Below are positions 1 through 5,233 of a DNA stretch of 5,557 bases, in pieces. The DNA comes from Candidatus Competibacteraceae bacterium. Its GTDB lineage: Bacteria > Pseudomonadota > Gammaproteobacteria > Competibacterales > Competibacteraceae. Position numbers and translations under genes: made by a program. Under the pieces are notes generated by a model. It was not told the origin of the DNA, searched no databases, and worked only from the letters and a program-made list of their open reading frames with translations. The DNA lies in the NCBI GenBank assembly GCA_012032855.1, contig JAAUQA010000252.1:1-5557 (forward strand), given 5' to 3'. Position 1 is the first letter of the stretch. The number at the start of each line of letters is the position of its first letter.

Positions 1-1
1 C

Positions 2-253
2 GCCCCGGCGCTGCCGGCTCCCGGAGCCTGCGGCCGAACCCGCTCTCAGGCCGTCCGTTTCGAATCGACGACGGATCGTCTGCCGAACTCCAACGCCTGC
101 CAGGGCGCTGACCATCGCCGGCATCAGGGCGAAGAACGTCCACGGCAGGAGCCCGAGGTAGGTGGCGACCGCGTAGTCGGCGTCGGAGCCGTCGCCCTCC
201 GGCGCGGCGTCGGGCCGGATCCGTTCGCCGCGGTCGAGACGCCGCTGCGTCAT
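2..253 (-). CDS. Partial ORF of unknown function, high-GC, foreign to the rest of the window
   Basis: An open frame of 84 codons on the minus strand begins with an ATG at 253 and runs off the left edge without a stop. The first ~52 codons almost all end in G or C, as expected for real coding DNA in a very GC-rich genome. After that the third-position bias weakens, so the true frame may end or shift near 95-100. The protein begins MTQRRLDRGERIRP, continues with an Asp-rich stretch (residues 15-26), then has one hydrophobic segment at about residues 29-56, probably membrane-spanning. The style recalls haloarchaea or high-GC actinobacteria. I do not recognise the family. The apparent start codon sits on the composition junction with yejF, so it may be accidental and the real N-terminus may be missing. 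Confidence 0.4.
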   Translation of the reverse strand, partial: MTQRRLDRGERIRPDAAPEGDGSDADYAVATYLGLLPWTFFALMPAMVSALAGVGVRQTIRRRFETDGLRAGSAAGSGSRQRRG

Positions 254-255
254 GA
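240..255. other. Composition and homology breakpoint (probable chimeric junction)
   Basis: To the left the DNA is about 73% GC (hand count of 1-240). To the right it is about 57% (301-540) and aligns with the interior of YejF from Val-Met-Lys-Ala-Gly onward. The yejF frame cannot be followed left: in-frame TAG codons occur at 159-161 and 174-176, and the residues before Val (encoded at 249-251) do not resemble the expected ABC-ATPase sequence, except possibly a Cys at 246-248. No transposase, direct repeat or attachment-site core is visible here. Confidence 0.7.
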
Positions 256-746
256 AAGCGGGCGAAATCGTGGAACGCGGCCCCCTCGCGGAACTGTTCA
301 ACGCACCTCAACATCCCTATACCCGCGAGTTATTGGCTGCCGAACCCAAGGGCGAGCCGCCGCCAGTCGTCGAGGGTGCACCTGAGGTAATGGGCAGTAC
401 GGATTTAAAAGTCTGGTTTCCAATAAAAAAAGGCATCATTCGCCGCACGGTGGATTATGTCAAAGCGGTGGACGGGCTCAGCTTGAGTCTGCGCGAGGGC
501 CAGACCGTAGGGGTGGTCGGTGAAAGTGGTTCGGGCAAAACGACTTTAGGTCTAGCCCTGTTGCGACTATTGGCTAGCAAAGGTCCAATTCGGTTTCAGG
601 ATCGCCGCATTGATAATTTATCCGCTAAAGCTGTCCGTCCGCTCCGGCGGGAAATGCAGATCGTTTCCAGGACCCGTATGGATCGCTCAGTCCGCGTCTG
701 TCGGTCGGTCAAATCATTGAGGAGGGGTTACTGGTACATGGTTTAG
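252..746 (+). CDS. yejF: YejF fragment: end of NBD1, linker and Walker A half of NBD2
   Basis: The apparent ATG at 252 is an internal Met codon, with no ribosome binding site and foreign DNA before it. Residues 1-45 (MKAGEIVERG, then HPYTRELL) are the usual C-terminal tail of a peptide-transporter ATPase domain. From about residue 50 the second domain begins; GESGSGKT at 90-97 is its Walker A (P-loop). Homology ends at about residue 138 (RREMQIV). The last 26 or so residues, rich in Arg and Ser, are frameshifted read-through after 666 and are not genuine protein. The same DNA read one frame over from 668 gives the expected Q-loop continuation (QDPYGSLSPRLSVGQIIEE). Confidence 0.75.
   Translation: MKAGEIVERGPLAELFNAPQHPYTRELLAAEPKGEPPPVVEGAPEVMGSTDLKVWFPIKKGIIRRTVDYVKAVDGLSLSLREGQTVGVVGESGSGKTTLGLALLRLLASKGPIRFQDRRIDNLSAKAVRPLRREMQIVSRTRMDRSVRVCRSVKSLRRGYWYMV
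664..666 (+). other. yejF: Frameshift site 1 in yejF (one T missing)
   Basis: GTTTCC stands where the family needs GTTTTCC. Adding one T turns Val-Ser-Arg-Thr into Val-Phe-Gln-Asp-Pro, the conserved Q-loop of ABC ATPases, and opens the frame for a further 58 codons. Confidence 0.85.
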
Positions 747-838
747 GGGGTAGTCGGGACGAGCGCCGCGTGCTGGTTTCCAAGGCATTGGAGGAAGTGG
801 GTTTGGATCCGGCCAGTCAGGACCGCTACCCCCATGAA

Positions 839-841
839 TTT
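839..841 (+). other. yejF: Frameshift site 2 in yejF (one T missing)
   Basis: ATTTCC stands where ATTTTCC is expected. Adding one T gives Glu-Phe-Ser-Gly-Gly-Gln, the ABC signature, and joins the middle frame to the C-terminal frame that ends at 1173. Confidence 0.85.
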
Positions 842-879
842 CCGGTGGTCAGCGACAACGCATCGCTATCGCGCGGGCT

Positions 880-1173
880 TTGGTGCTGAAACCTCGGTTG
901 TTAGTGCTGGACGAACCCACCAGCGCGTTGGATGTCTCGGTACAGGCGCAAATTGTCGATTTGTTGCGTGACTTGCAAAACCGTTACCGCCTAGCTTATC
1001 TGTTCATTAGCCACGATTTACGTGTAGTGCGGGCATTGGCGAATGAGGTGTTGGTCATGAAAGAAGGTCAAGTTGTGGAAAAAGGTTCGGCGCAACAGAT
1101 ATTCACTGCCCCCAAGGAACGGTATACGCAAGCGTTGATTGCCGCCGCGCTGGCGTTGGAAACGACGGTTTGA
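880..1173 (+). CDS. yejF: YejF fragment: C-terminal part of NBD2 (Walker B, D-loop, H-loop)
   Basis: This frame carries Walker B with the catalytic Glu ([12 protein letters not shown]), the D-loop, the QAQ helix and the H-loop (LFISHDL), then the family tail [11 protein letters not shown] and YTQALIAAA. It closely follows the end of E. coli YejF. The TTG at 880 is not a credible start: the same frame is open upstream from 844 and encodes [13 protein letters not shown], the rest of the signature motif. This is therefore the last part of the gene separated by a frameshift at 839-841, not a separate protein. It ends with TGA at 1171-1173, which overlaps the ATG of batD by one base. Confidence 0.75.
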   Translation: MVLKPRLLVLDEPTSALDVSVQAQIVDLLRDLQNRYRLAYLFISHDLRVVRALANEVLVMKEGQVVEKGSAQQIFTAPKERYTQALIAAALALETTV

Positions 1174-2903
1174 TGGCGAATCAATATTCACTGTATTGGC
1201 GCGGTAACATCGGCATGGCAACGCCTTGGTCGTGGCTGCTATTTATCCTGGGTCTGTTGGCGGCTATTCCCAGTGCATTGGCTACGGTACAGGCCAGTTT
1301 TGAGCGTACGACAGTCACTCAGGGAGAAACGGTCACACTGCTGCTCGAAATTGATGCCCAAGCTAATGATGCCGGCCTCGATCTGACGCCTTTAGAACAA
1401 GATTTCACCATTCTCGGTAGGCAAGTCAACACACAACTGCAGCTGATCAACGGCAAACCATCAGCCCAAACCCAGTGGCGTATCGAATTAGAACCCAAGC
1501 AGGTCGGCCTGTTACAAGTCCCGTCGCTGCGGATAGGTGTGGAGCAAACCCAGCCCCTGACGTTGCTAGTGCAACCGCCCACTAACGCTGACGCTCAGCA
1601 ACCCGCTGCCGATCTGTTTATCGAAGTGCAGGCTGAACCGCTCGATCCTTATGTGCAAGCGCAAGTTCAATACACCGTCCGGTTGTTTTTCGCCGTGCCG
1701 TTATTGGAAGGTAGCTTAGCTGCTCCAAGCCCACCGAACGCCGTGGTCGAACGACTAGGCGAGGATGTGCGTTTTCAAACTCAACGTGACGGTCGACGCT
1801 ACCAAGTCATTGAGCGTCGTTACGCGCTGTTTGCCCAACGCAGCGGTACCCTGACGATTCCGGCCCTCAATTTCGAGGGGCGTATTGCCGATAATAATCA
1901 AGGCTCGTTGTTTTCCCGTGGTCGACGGATCAAACGGAGTAGTGATCCGATGATACTGGATGTGCGTCCCCGTCCAGCTGCGTCGGTAGGGCCTTATTGG
2001 TTGCCCAGTGCTGCGTTAAGCCTGCAAGACGTTTGGTCGCAGCACCCTCCGCAGTTCAGGGTCGGTGAACCCATCACCCGTACATTGCGCCTGGAAGCGC
2101 GGGGTCTCAGTAAATCGCAACTGCCGGAATTAACCTGGCCGAACTTCGATTGGGCGCGATTCTACCCCGATCAACCGGTGACCGAGAACAGTATCGACGG
2201 CCAATGGTTGATGTCCCGAAGGGAACAGAGTATCGCGTTAGTACCCACCCGAGCTGGGCGGTTCACTTTTCCGGAAGTGCAGCTGGATTGGTGGGATACG
2301 CAACAGGACAAACCCCGCACAGCGGTGCTACCGGCTTTAGATATTGAAGTATTACCGGCGCTTAATCCAGGGCAACCGCCTGTACCTGTTCAATCGGATA
2401 CCCAGTTGCTTGAACAACAGCCTGATCAGACTGAATATAAAAGGACTACGGCGGACGCTTTTTGGCCCAGTGTGGCGATGAGTTTATTGCTGGCTTGGTT
2501 AGTGACGTTATACGCTTGGTGGCGCTCAAACAAGAACCGACGCGTATCGGAACCGGCGCGGCAGACGGTTGATAGCATTCCCACCAACGCCAGGGCGGCG
2601 AAACGCGCCGTCCAGCACGCCTGCGCCGCTAATGACCCGGTAGCAACGGCACAAGCGTTATTGGCTTGGGCCAGCGCCTTATGGCCCAATCAACCAGCGC
2701 GCCATTTGGGCGCATTAGCCGCCCGTCTGGATCCGCAAGCCGGCGCATTGGTGAGGGGGTTGGATCGAGTACTTTACGCGCCTACGCCTACGACCTGGGA
2801 TGGTCAGTCGTTGTGGCAGGTTGTTCAGCGCGGCTTGCCATTGCAGAGACCCAAGTCTGAGATTCAATCAGCTTTGGCGCCGTTATATCCAGAACGGAGA
2901 TAA
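1173..2903 (+). CDS. batD: BatD-like protein (oxygen tolerance family)
   Basis: This 576-residue membrane-anchored protein begins with a signal peptide (hydrophobic core WLLFILGLLAAIPSALA at about 21-37, cleavage likely after ALA). A long extracytoplasmic region of beta-rich repeats follows, containing the BatD-type stretch VIERRYALFAQRSGTLTIPAL. A single membrane helix lies at about 430-449, followed by a basic stop-transfer (RSNKNRR) and a cytoplasmic tail of about 125 residues. BatD belongs to the Bat/MoxR group of VWA-domain membrane proteins, linked to stress or oxygen tolerance in some bacteria; the molecular role is poorly known. The ATG at 1173 overlaps the yejF stop (TGATG), suggesting translational coupling. 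The in-frame ATG at 1215 would give a more typical short signal peptide and is a serious alternative start; a TTG at 1170 is unlikely. The usual partners batA, batB, batC and moxR are not adjacent. Confidence 0.85.
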   Translation: MANQYSLYWRGNIGMATPWSWLLFILGLLAAIPSALATVQASFERTTVTQGETVTLLLEIDAQANDAGLDLTPLEQDFTILGRQVNTQLQLINGKPSAQTQWRIELEPKQVGLLQVPSLRIGVEQTQPLTLLVQPPTNADAQQPAADLFIEVQAEPLDPYVQAQVQYTVRLFFAVPLLEGSLAAPSPPNAVVERLGEDVRFQTQRDGRRYQVIERRYALFAQRSGTLTIPALNFEGRIADNNQGSLFSRGRRIKRSSDPMILDVRPRPAASVGPYWLPSAALSLQDVWSQHPPQFRVGEPITRTLRLEARGLSKSQLPELTWPNFDWARFYPDQPVTENSIDGQWLMSRREQSIALVPTRAGRFTFPEVQLDWWDTQQDKPRTAVLPALDIEVLPALNPGQPPVPVQSDTQLLEQQPDQTEYKRTTADAFWPSVAMSLLLAWLVTLYAWWRSNKNRRVSEPARQTVDSIPTNARAAKRAVQHACAANDPVATAQALLAWASALWPNQPARHLGALAARLDPQAGALVRGLDRVLYAPTPTTWDGQSLWQVVQRGLPLQRPKSEIQSALAPLYPERR

Positions 2904-2934
2904 CCCTAATGATAGCGTATTTAACAATGGACAA

Positions 2935-2958
2935 CCCTCCCCCTAGACCGGAGGAGGG
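2935..2958. repeat. Inverted repeat CCCTCC / GGAGGG after batD
   Basis: Six-base arms at 2935-2940 and 2953-2958 are separated by 12 bases. No T-run follows on the plus strand; the minus strand has only a loosely T-rich sequence (TTGTCCATTGTT). It could contribute to transcription ending between the convergent genes batD and csp, but it is not a classical intrinsic terminator. Confidence 0.3.
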
Positions 2959-2976
2959 CAATGAAATCGATGGGTC

Positions 2977-2996
2977 AAAGAATCGGGTGACTCTTT
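2977..2996 (-). terminator. Weak candidate terminator hairpin between batD and csp
   Basis: The arms AAAGAATC (2977-2984) and GACTCTTT (2989-2996) flank a GGGT loop. Read on the minus strand all eight pairs form, one of them G-U; on the plus strand there is an A-C mismatch. The orientation therefore favours an end for csp, about 60 bases past its stop. The stem is AT-rich and no T-tract follows on the minus strand, so termination activity is doubtful. Confidence 0.25.
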
Positions 2997-3053
2997 AATA
3001 AAACCGGCAGGATGTGGGAAAAGTCAATTAGCAGAGATGAAACGGTAGTTCTC

Positions 3054-3260
3054 TCATTCAACCGGTTTTACCATAGTCGCTTGAGGACCTTTGGGACCGT
3101 CTTGGGATTCAAATTGAACTCTTTGATTTTCGCCGAGAGTGCGAAATCCTTTGCCATCAATAGAAGAATAATGAACGAAAACGTCATTGCCACCGTCCTC
3201 TGGGGTAATGAATCCGAAACCCTTGGTCTGGCTAAACCACTTCACAGTACCCGTACGCAT
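3054..3260 (-). CDS. Cold shock protein, CspA family
   Basis: A single 68-residue cold shock domain, the normal length for this family. These small OB-fold proteins bind single-stranded RNA and DNA and act as cytoplasmic RNA chaperones that melt secondary structure. Both nucleic-acid-binding motifs are present: RNP1 KGFGFI at residues 13-18 and RNP2 VFVHY at 27-31. The opening RTGTVKWF and the later GPKGPQA are also typical. The start is the ATG at 3260, preceded by GAGG (3273-3270) nine bases upstream. A TTG at 3275 would add MRFFL, but it overlaps this ribosome binding site and is unlikely. The gene is convergent with batD and divergent from the VOC gene. Sequence alone does not show which paralogue (cspA, cspC, cspD, cspE) it is, or whether it is cold-induced. 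Confidence 0.93.
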   Translation of the reverse strand: MRTGTVKWFSQTKGFGFITPEDGGNDVFVHYSSIDGKGFRTLGENQRVQFESQDGPKGPQATMVKPVE

Positions 3261-3273
3261 TAAAAAAAACCTC
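3261..3273 (-). promoter_or_regulatory. csp ribosome binding site with T8 spacer
   Basis: On the minus strand GAGG (3273-3270) is followed by eight T (3269-3262), one A, and the ATG. This decides the start at 3260. The spacing of nine bases depends on the length of the homopolymer. Confidence 0.7.
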
Positions 3274-3303
3274 AAAAATATTCAACGGTTACAGCTGTGT
3301 CGA

Positions 3304-3321
3304 TTCCGCTAAAGTTCCGCT
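3304..3321. repeat. Short direct repeat TTCCGCT, 11-bp period
   Basis: TTCCGCT occurs at 3304-3310 and 3315-3321, one helical turn apart. The overlapping word CGCTAAAGT at 3307-3315 recurs at 3408-3416 within the second hairpin. These could be regulator contact sites or chance. Confidence 0.3.
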
Positions 3322-3371
3322 GCATAACGCGACTTATGTTGGGATACCTTAAAGGGATCGGCATTTGAAAA

Positions 3372-3394
3372 TTCAGCGGTCGCGCGCCGCTGAA
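3372..3394. repeat. Perfect 8-bp hairpin in the csp/VOC intergenic region
   Basis: TTCAGCGG (3372-3379) and CCGCTGAA (3387-3394) form a perfect eight-pair GC-rich stem around a seven-base loop. It lies 112-134 bases upstream of the csp ATG, inside any long csp leader, and 140-162 bases upstream of the VOC start. No T-run follows on the plus strand; on the minus strand ATTTTCAAA follows, a short T4 only. It may be a leader RNA structure, an operator or a weak terminator. Confidence 0.6.
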
Positions 3395-3402
3395 CGAGGC
3401 GA

Positions 3403-3420
3403 CACTACGCTAAAGTAGTG
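3403..3420. repeat. Second hairpin, 6-bp perfect stem
   Basis: CACTAC (3403-3408) and GTAGTG (3415-3420) flank the six-base loop GCTAAA. It begins eight bases after the stronger hairpin at 3372-3394. Tandem structures upstream of a cold shock gene would fit a structured leader or a regulator-binding region, but no promoter could be placed convincingly on either strand. Confidence 0.5.
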
Positions 3421-3533
3421 CAGCTTGCAAGTGTTTTATGGTAATGAACAACTTACGTTTTTGTGCCGACGGATGCGTTCGCAACGGCGTATCGGTATGC
3501 TTAAGCACTCTATTCCATGACATGAGCGTTGTG

Positions 3534-3893
3534 ATGAACATTGAGCCGACTCAACTACGACCCTTTATCCCCAGTGGGAAAGATTTTCACTACTCGAAAA
3601 ATTTTTCCATGGCATTGGGATTCCATATCAATTGGGAAGGTGATGGCATTGCTGAATTGCAATGGGGCGCAGCGGTCTTTCTATTGCAAGACTTTGAGAA
3701 TGAAGAATTGCAACAGAATTTGATGATGTATTTATCGGTCAACGATTTGGATGAATTCTGGCAGCAGCTGCAAAACAGTGGAGTATTAAACCAATTCGAC
3801 GACGTGCGAGCCCGTGAGCCAACCGAATTTCCTTGGGGCATTAGAGAAGTGCATTTGATTGATCCGGCTGGTGTGTGTTGGCATATCGCATAA
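3534..3893 (+). CDS. VOC family (glyoxalase/bleomycin-resistance fold) protein
   Basis: With the ATG at 3534 this is a 119-residue protein, the normal length for a single-chain VOC protein, which usually works as a dimer. The first beta-alpha-beta unit opens with LRPFIPSGKDFHYSKNFSMALGF in two parts: strand, then the helix and turn carrying LGF (residues 28-30). The second unit opens at about 65 with YLSVNDLDEFWQQL. The ending LIDPAGVCWHIA matches the family's D-P-x-G-x-x-W closing motif. The fold covers glyoxalases, dioxygenases and antibiotic-binding proteins; the typical His/Glu metal ligands are not clear, so substrate and activity are unknown. The frame is open back to 3438, but the 32 extra residues are Cys-rich and unlike a VOC N-terminus. 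GAG at 3524-3526 may serve as the ribosome binding site. GC is about 46%, lower than hrpA. Confidence 0.8.
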   Translation: MNIEPTQLRPFIPSGKDFHYSKNFSMALGFHINWEGDGIAELQWGAAVFLLQDFENEELQQNLMMYLSVNDLDEFWQQLQNSGVLNQFDDVRAREPTEFPWGIREVHLIDPAGVCWHIA

Positions 3894-3926
3894 CTCACCC
3901 TAGCCGACCAAGCGAAAGACTTCATT

Positions 3927-3934
3927 GAGAGGGA
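3927..3934 (+). promoter_or_regulatory. hrpA: Ribosome binding site of hrpA
   Basis: GAGAGGGA ends six bases before the GTG at 3941. It supports GTG as the start, since no in-frame ATG is placed as well. Confidence 0.7.
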
Positions 3935-3940
3935 ATAGCA

Positions 3941-5233
3941 GTGCTTGACACATTGGATCAGCTAAAGACCCGTCTCGCCGAATGCCTCACTCGGGACCGA
4001 CGCAATCTGGATCGCCGGCTCCGACAATTGCGACAACGGCTGCGAGCAGATAAACCGGTTAATCGGGGTTTGGAACAGCTTGAGGTTGCTGTGCATGCCT
4101 CTATCTCACAGCGGCAAAAACGCTTAGCGGCGCTGCCGAATCCCCGCTTCGATGAAAGCCTACCTATCAATCAGCGCCGCGACGCCATCGCCGCTGCCCT
4201 GCGGGACCATCAAGTGGTCATTGTCTGCGGCGAGACCGGCTCCGGTAAAACTACCCAACTGCCCGAAGCTCTGTTAGAACTGGGGTTAGGCGCAGCAGGC
4301 ACCATCGGCCATACTCAACCACGGCGCATAGCGGCCCGCAGTGTCGCCGCGCGTATTGCCGAAGAACTCAGCACATCGGTGGGTGGCGCGGTCGGTTATA
4401 AGGTGCGCTTCAGCGATCGAATGGGTCCCGATACCGTTATCAAACTGATGACCGACGGTATCTTATTGGCGGAGACCCAAAGCGACCGCTATTTGGAGCG
4501 CTACGAAGTCATCATCATTGATGAGGCGCATGAACGCAGTCTCAATATCGATTTTCTATTAGGCTATCTGCACCGGCTATTACCCACCCGCCCTGATCTC
4601 AAGCTGATCATCACCTCGGCCACCATCGACCCCGAGCGGTTTTCCCGCCATTTCAATAATGCCCCAATCATCGAAGTCTCAGGCCGTACCTATCCGGTAG
4701 AGATGCGCTACCGTCCCCTACTGAGCGATGATGAAGACGAACGGGATCGGGATTTGCAACAAGCCATTTTAGATGCGGTCGATGAAGTTTCGCGCATCGA
4801 CCGGGGCGATATTTTGATTTTTCTCAGCGGCGAACGGGAAATCCGCGAGACCGCTGAAAGCTTGCGCAAACACCACCCGCCTTCCACCGAGATTGTGCCG
4901 CTTTACGCACGGCTGTCGGCGAGTGAACAGAACCGGGTTTTTCAACCGCATCAACAACGCCGCATCGTGTTAGCAACCAATGTGGCGGAGACTTCGCTCA
5001 CGGTGCCGGGTATTCGCTACGTCATTGATCCCGGCACCGCCCGTATCAGTCGCTACAGTCATCGCAGTCAGCTGCAACGCTTGCCGATAGAGAAAATTTC
5101 CCAAGCCAGCGCCAATCAGCGTGCCGGGCGCTGTGGTCGGATCAGTGCCGGGGTCTGCATCCGGTTGTTTCCGAAGAGGACTTTCAGGCTCGGCCCGCGT
5201 TTACCGAACCGGAGATTCTGCGCACCAATCTAG
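3941..5233 (+). CDS. hrpA: ATP-dependent RNA helicase HrpA, N-terminal part (frameshifted at ~5170)
   Basis: This is a DEAH-box RNA helicase matching E. coli HrpA (about 1300 residues), a cytoplasmic enzyme tied to fimbrial mRNA processing and, more recently, to rescue of collided ribosomes. After a basic, coiled-coil-prone N-terminus (1-70) the helicase motifs appear in order: Walker A GETGSGKT at 97-104, motif Ia TQPRRIAAR at 125-133, DEAH at 194-197, SAT at 226-228, motif [13 protein letters not shown] at 346-357, and motif [10 protein letters not shown] at 393-400. Stretches such as [10 protein letters not shown] and [20 protein letters not shown] look nearly identical to the E. coli protein. 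Homology stops at residue 410 (CIRLF); the remaining ~20 residues to the stop at 5233 are out of frame. The gene lies 47 bases after the VOC gene on the same strand, with no visible terminator between. Confidence 0.95.
   Translation: MLDTLDQLKTRLAECLTRDRRNLDRRLRQLRQRLRADKPVNRGLEQLEVAVHASISQRQKRLAALPNPRFDESLPINQRRDAIAAALRDHQVVIVCGETGSGKTTQLPEALLELGLGAAGTIGHTQPRRIAARSVAARIAEELSTSVGGAVGYKVRFSDRMGPDTVIKLMTDGILLAETQSDRYLERYEVIIIDEAHERSLNIDFLLGYLHRLLPTRPDLKLIITSATIDPERFSRHFNNAPIIEVSGRTYPVEMRYRPLLSDDEDERDRDLQQAILDAVDEVSRIDRGDILIFLSGEREIRETAESLRKHHPPSTEIVPLYARLSASEQNRVFQPHQQRRIVLATNVAETSLTVPGIRYVIDPGTARISRYSHRSQLQRLPIEKISQASANQRAGRCGRISAGVCIRLFPKRTFRLGPRLPNRRFCAPI
5168..5170 (+). other. hrpA: Frameshift site in hrpA (one T missing)
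   Basis: GTTTCC stands where GTTTTCC is expected. Adding one T gives Arg-Leu-Phe-Ser-Glu-Glu-Asp-Phe, matching the E. coli residues RLYSEDDF at this point, and opens the frame to the end of the window. Confidence 0.88.

Larger units (their letters stand above)
249..1173 (+). pseudogene. yejF: YejF-type peptide ABC transporter ATPase, 5'-truncated with two frameshifts
   Basis: This is the 3' part of a fused double-ATPase of the YejF/oligopeptide family, which powers the inner-membrane YejABEF importer for peptides such as microcin C in E. coli. E. coli YejF has about 530 residues in two nucleotide-binding domains; here nearly all of domain 1 is missing. What remains is the end of domain 1, the linker, and domain 2. 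Domain 2 is spread over three frames: up to ~666, then 668-841, then 844-1173. Adding one T at 664-666 restores the Q-loop (FQDP), and adding one T at 839-841 restores the ABC signature (FSGGQRQR). With both repaired the frame is open to the TGA at 1171-1173 and matches E. coli YejF throughout. The left truncation coincides with the junction at ~250. True decay and sequencing error cannot be told apart here, but error is likelier. Confidence 0.85.
3261..3533. other. Divergent intergenic region between csp and the VOC gene
   Basis: These 273 bases separate the csp start (minus) from the preferred VOC start (plus) and should hold the promoters of both. I see two hairpins, short direct repeats and a palindrome ACAGCTGT at 3291-3298. 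No clear -35/-10 pair was found on either strand. The VOC frame is open upstream to an ATG at 3438, but that extension looks non-coding. Confidence 0.6.

Noticed and set aside
1170..1172. TTG start for batD
   Set aside because: The ATG immediately after it at 1173 is a better start and gives the common TGATG overlap.
2150..2860. Short ORFs in other frames within batD
   Set aside because: They overlap a well-supported 576-residue protein and have no recognisable product or ribosome binding site.
3012..3263. Plus-strand ORF of 83 codons
   Set aside because: It lies antisense to csp, whose protein is unmistakable. No ribosome binding site or recognisable product.
3438..3533. N-terminal extension of the VOC protein from the ATG at 3438
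   Set aside because: The 32 extra residues are Cys-rich, lack family resemblance and have no ribosome binding site. Translation from 3534 gives the standard VOC length.
3261..3533. A small RNA gene or riboswitch between csp and the VOC gene
   Set aside because: The hairpins lack a clear promoter and terminator, and no known riboswitch core was recognised. They are kept only as repeats and as a leader hypothesis.
664..5172. Programmed ribosomal frameshifting at the three TTTCC sites
   Set aside because: Neither yejF nor hrpA is known to be recoded, the sites lack a typical slippery heptamer or downstream signal, and three cases in one window are better explained by missing bases.
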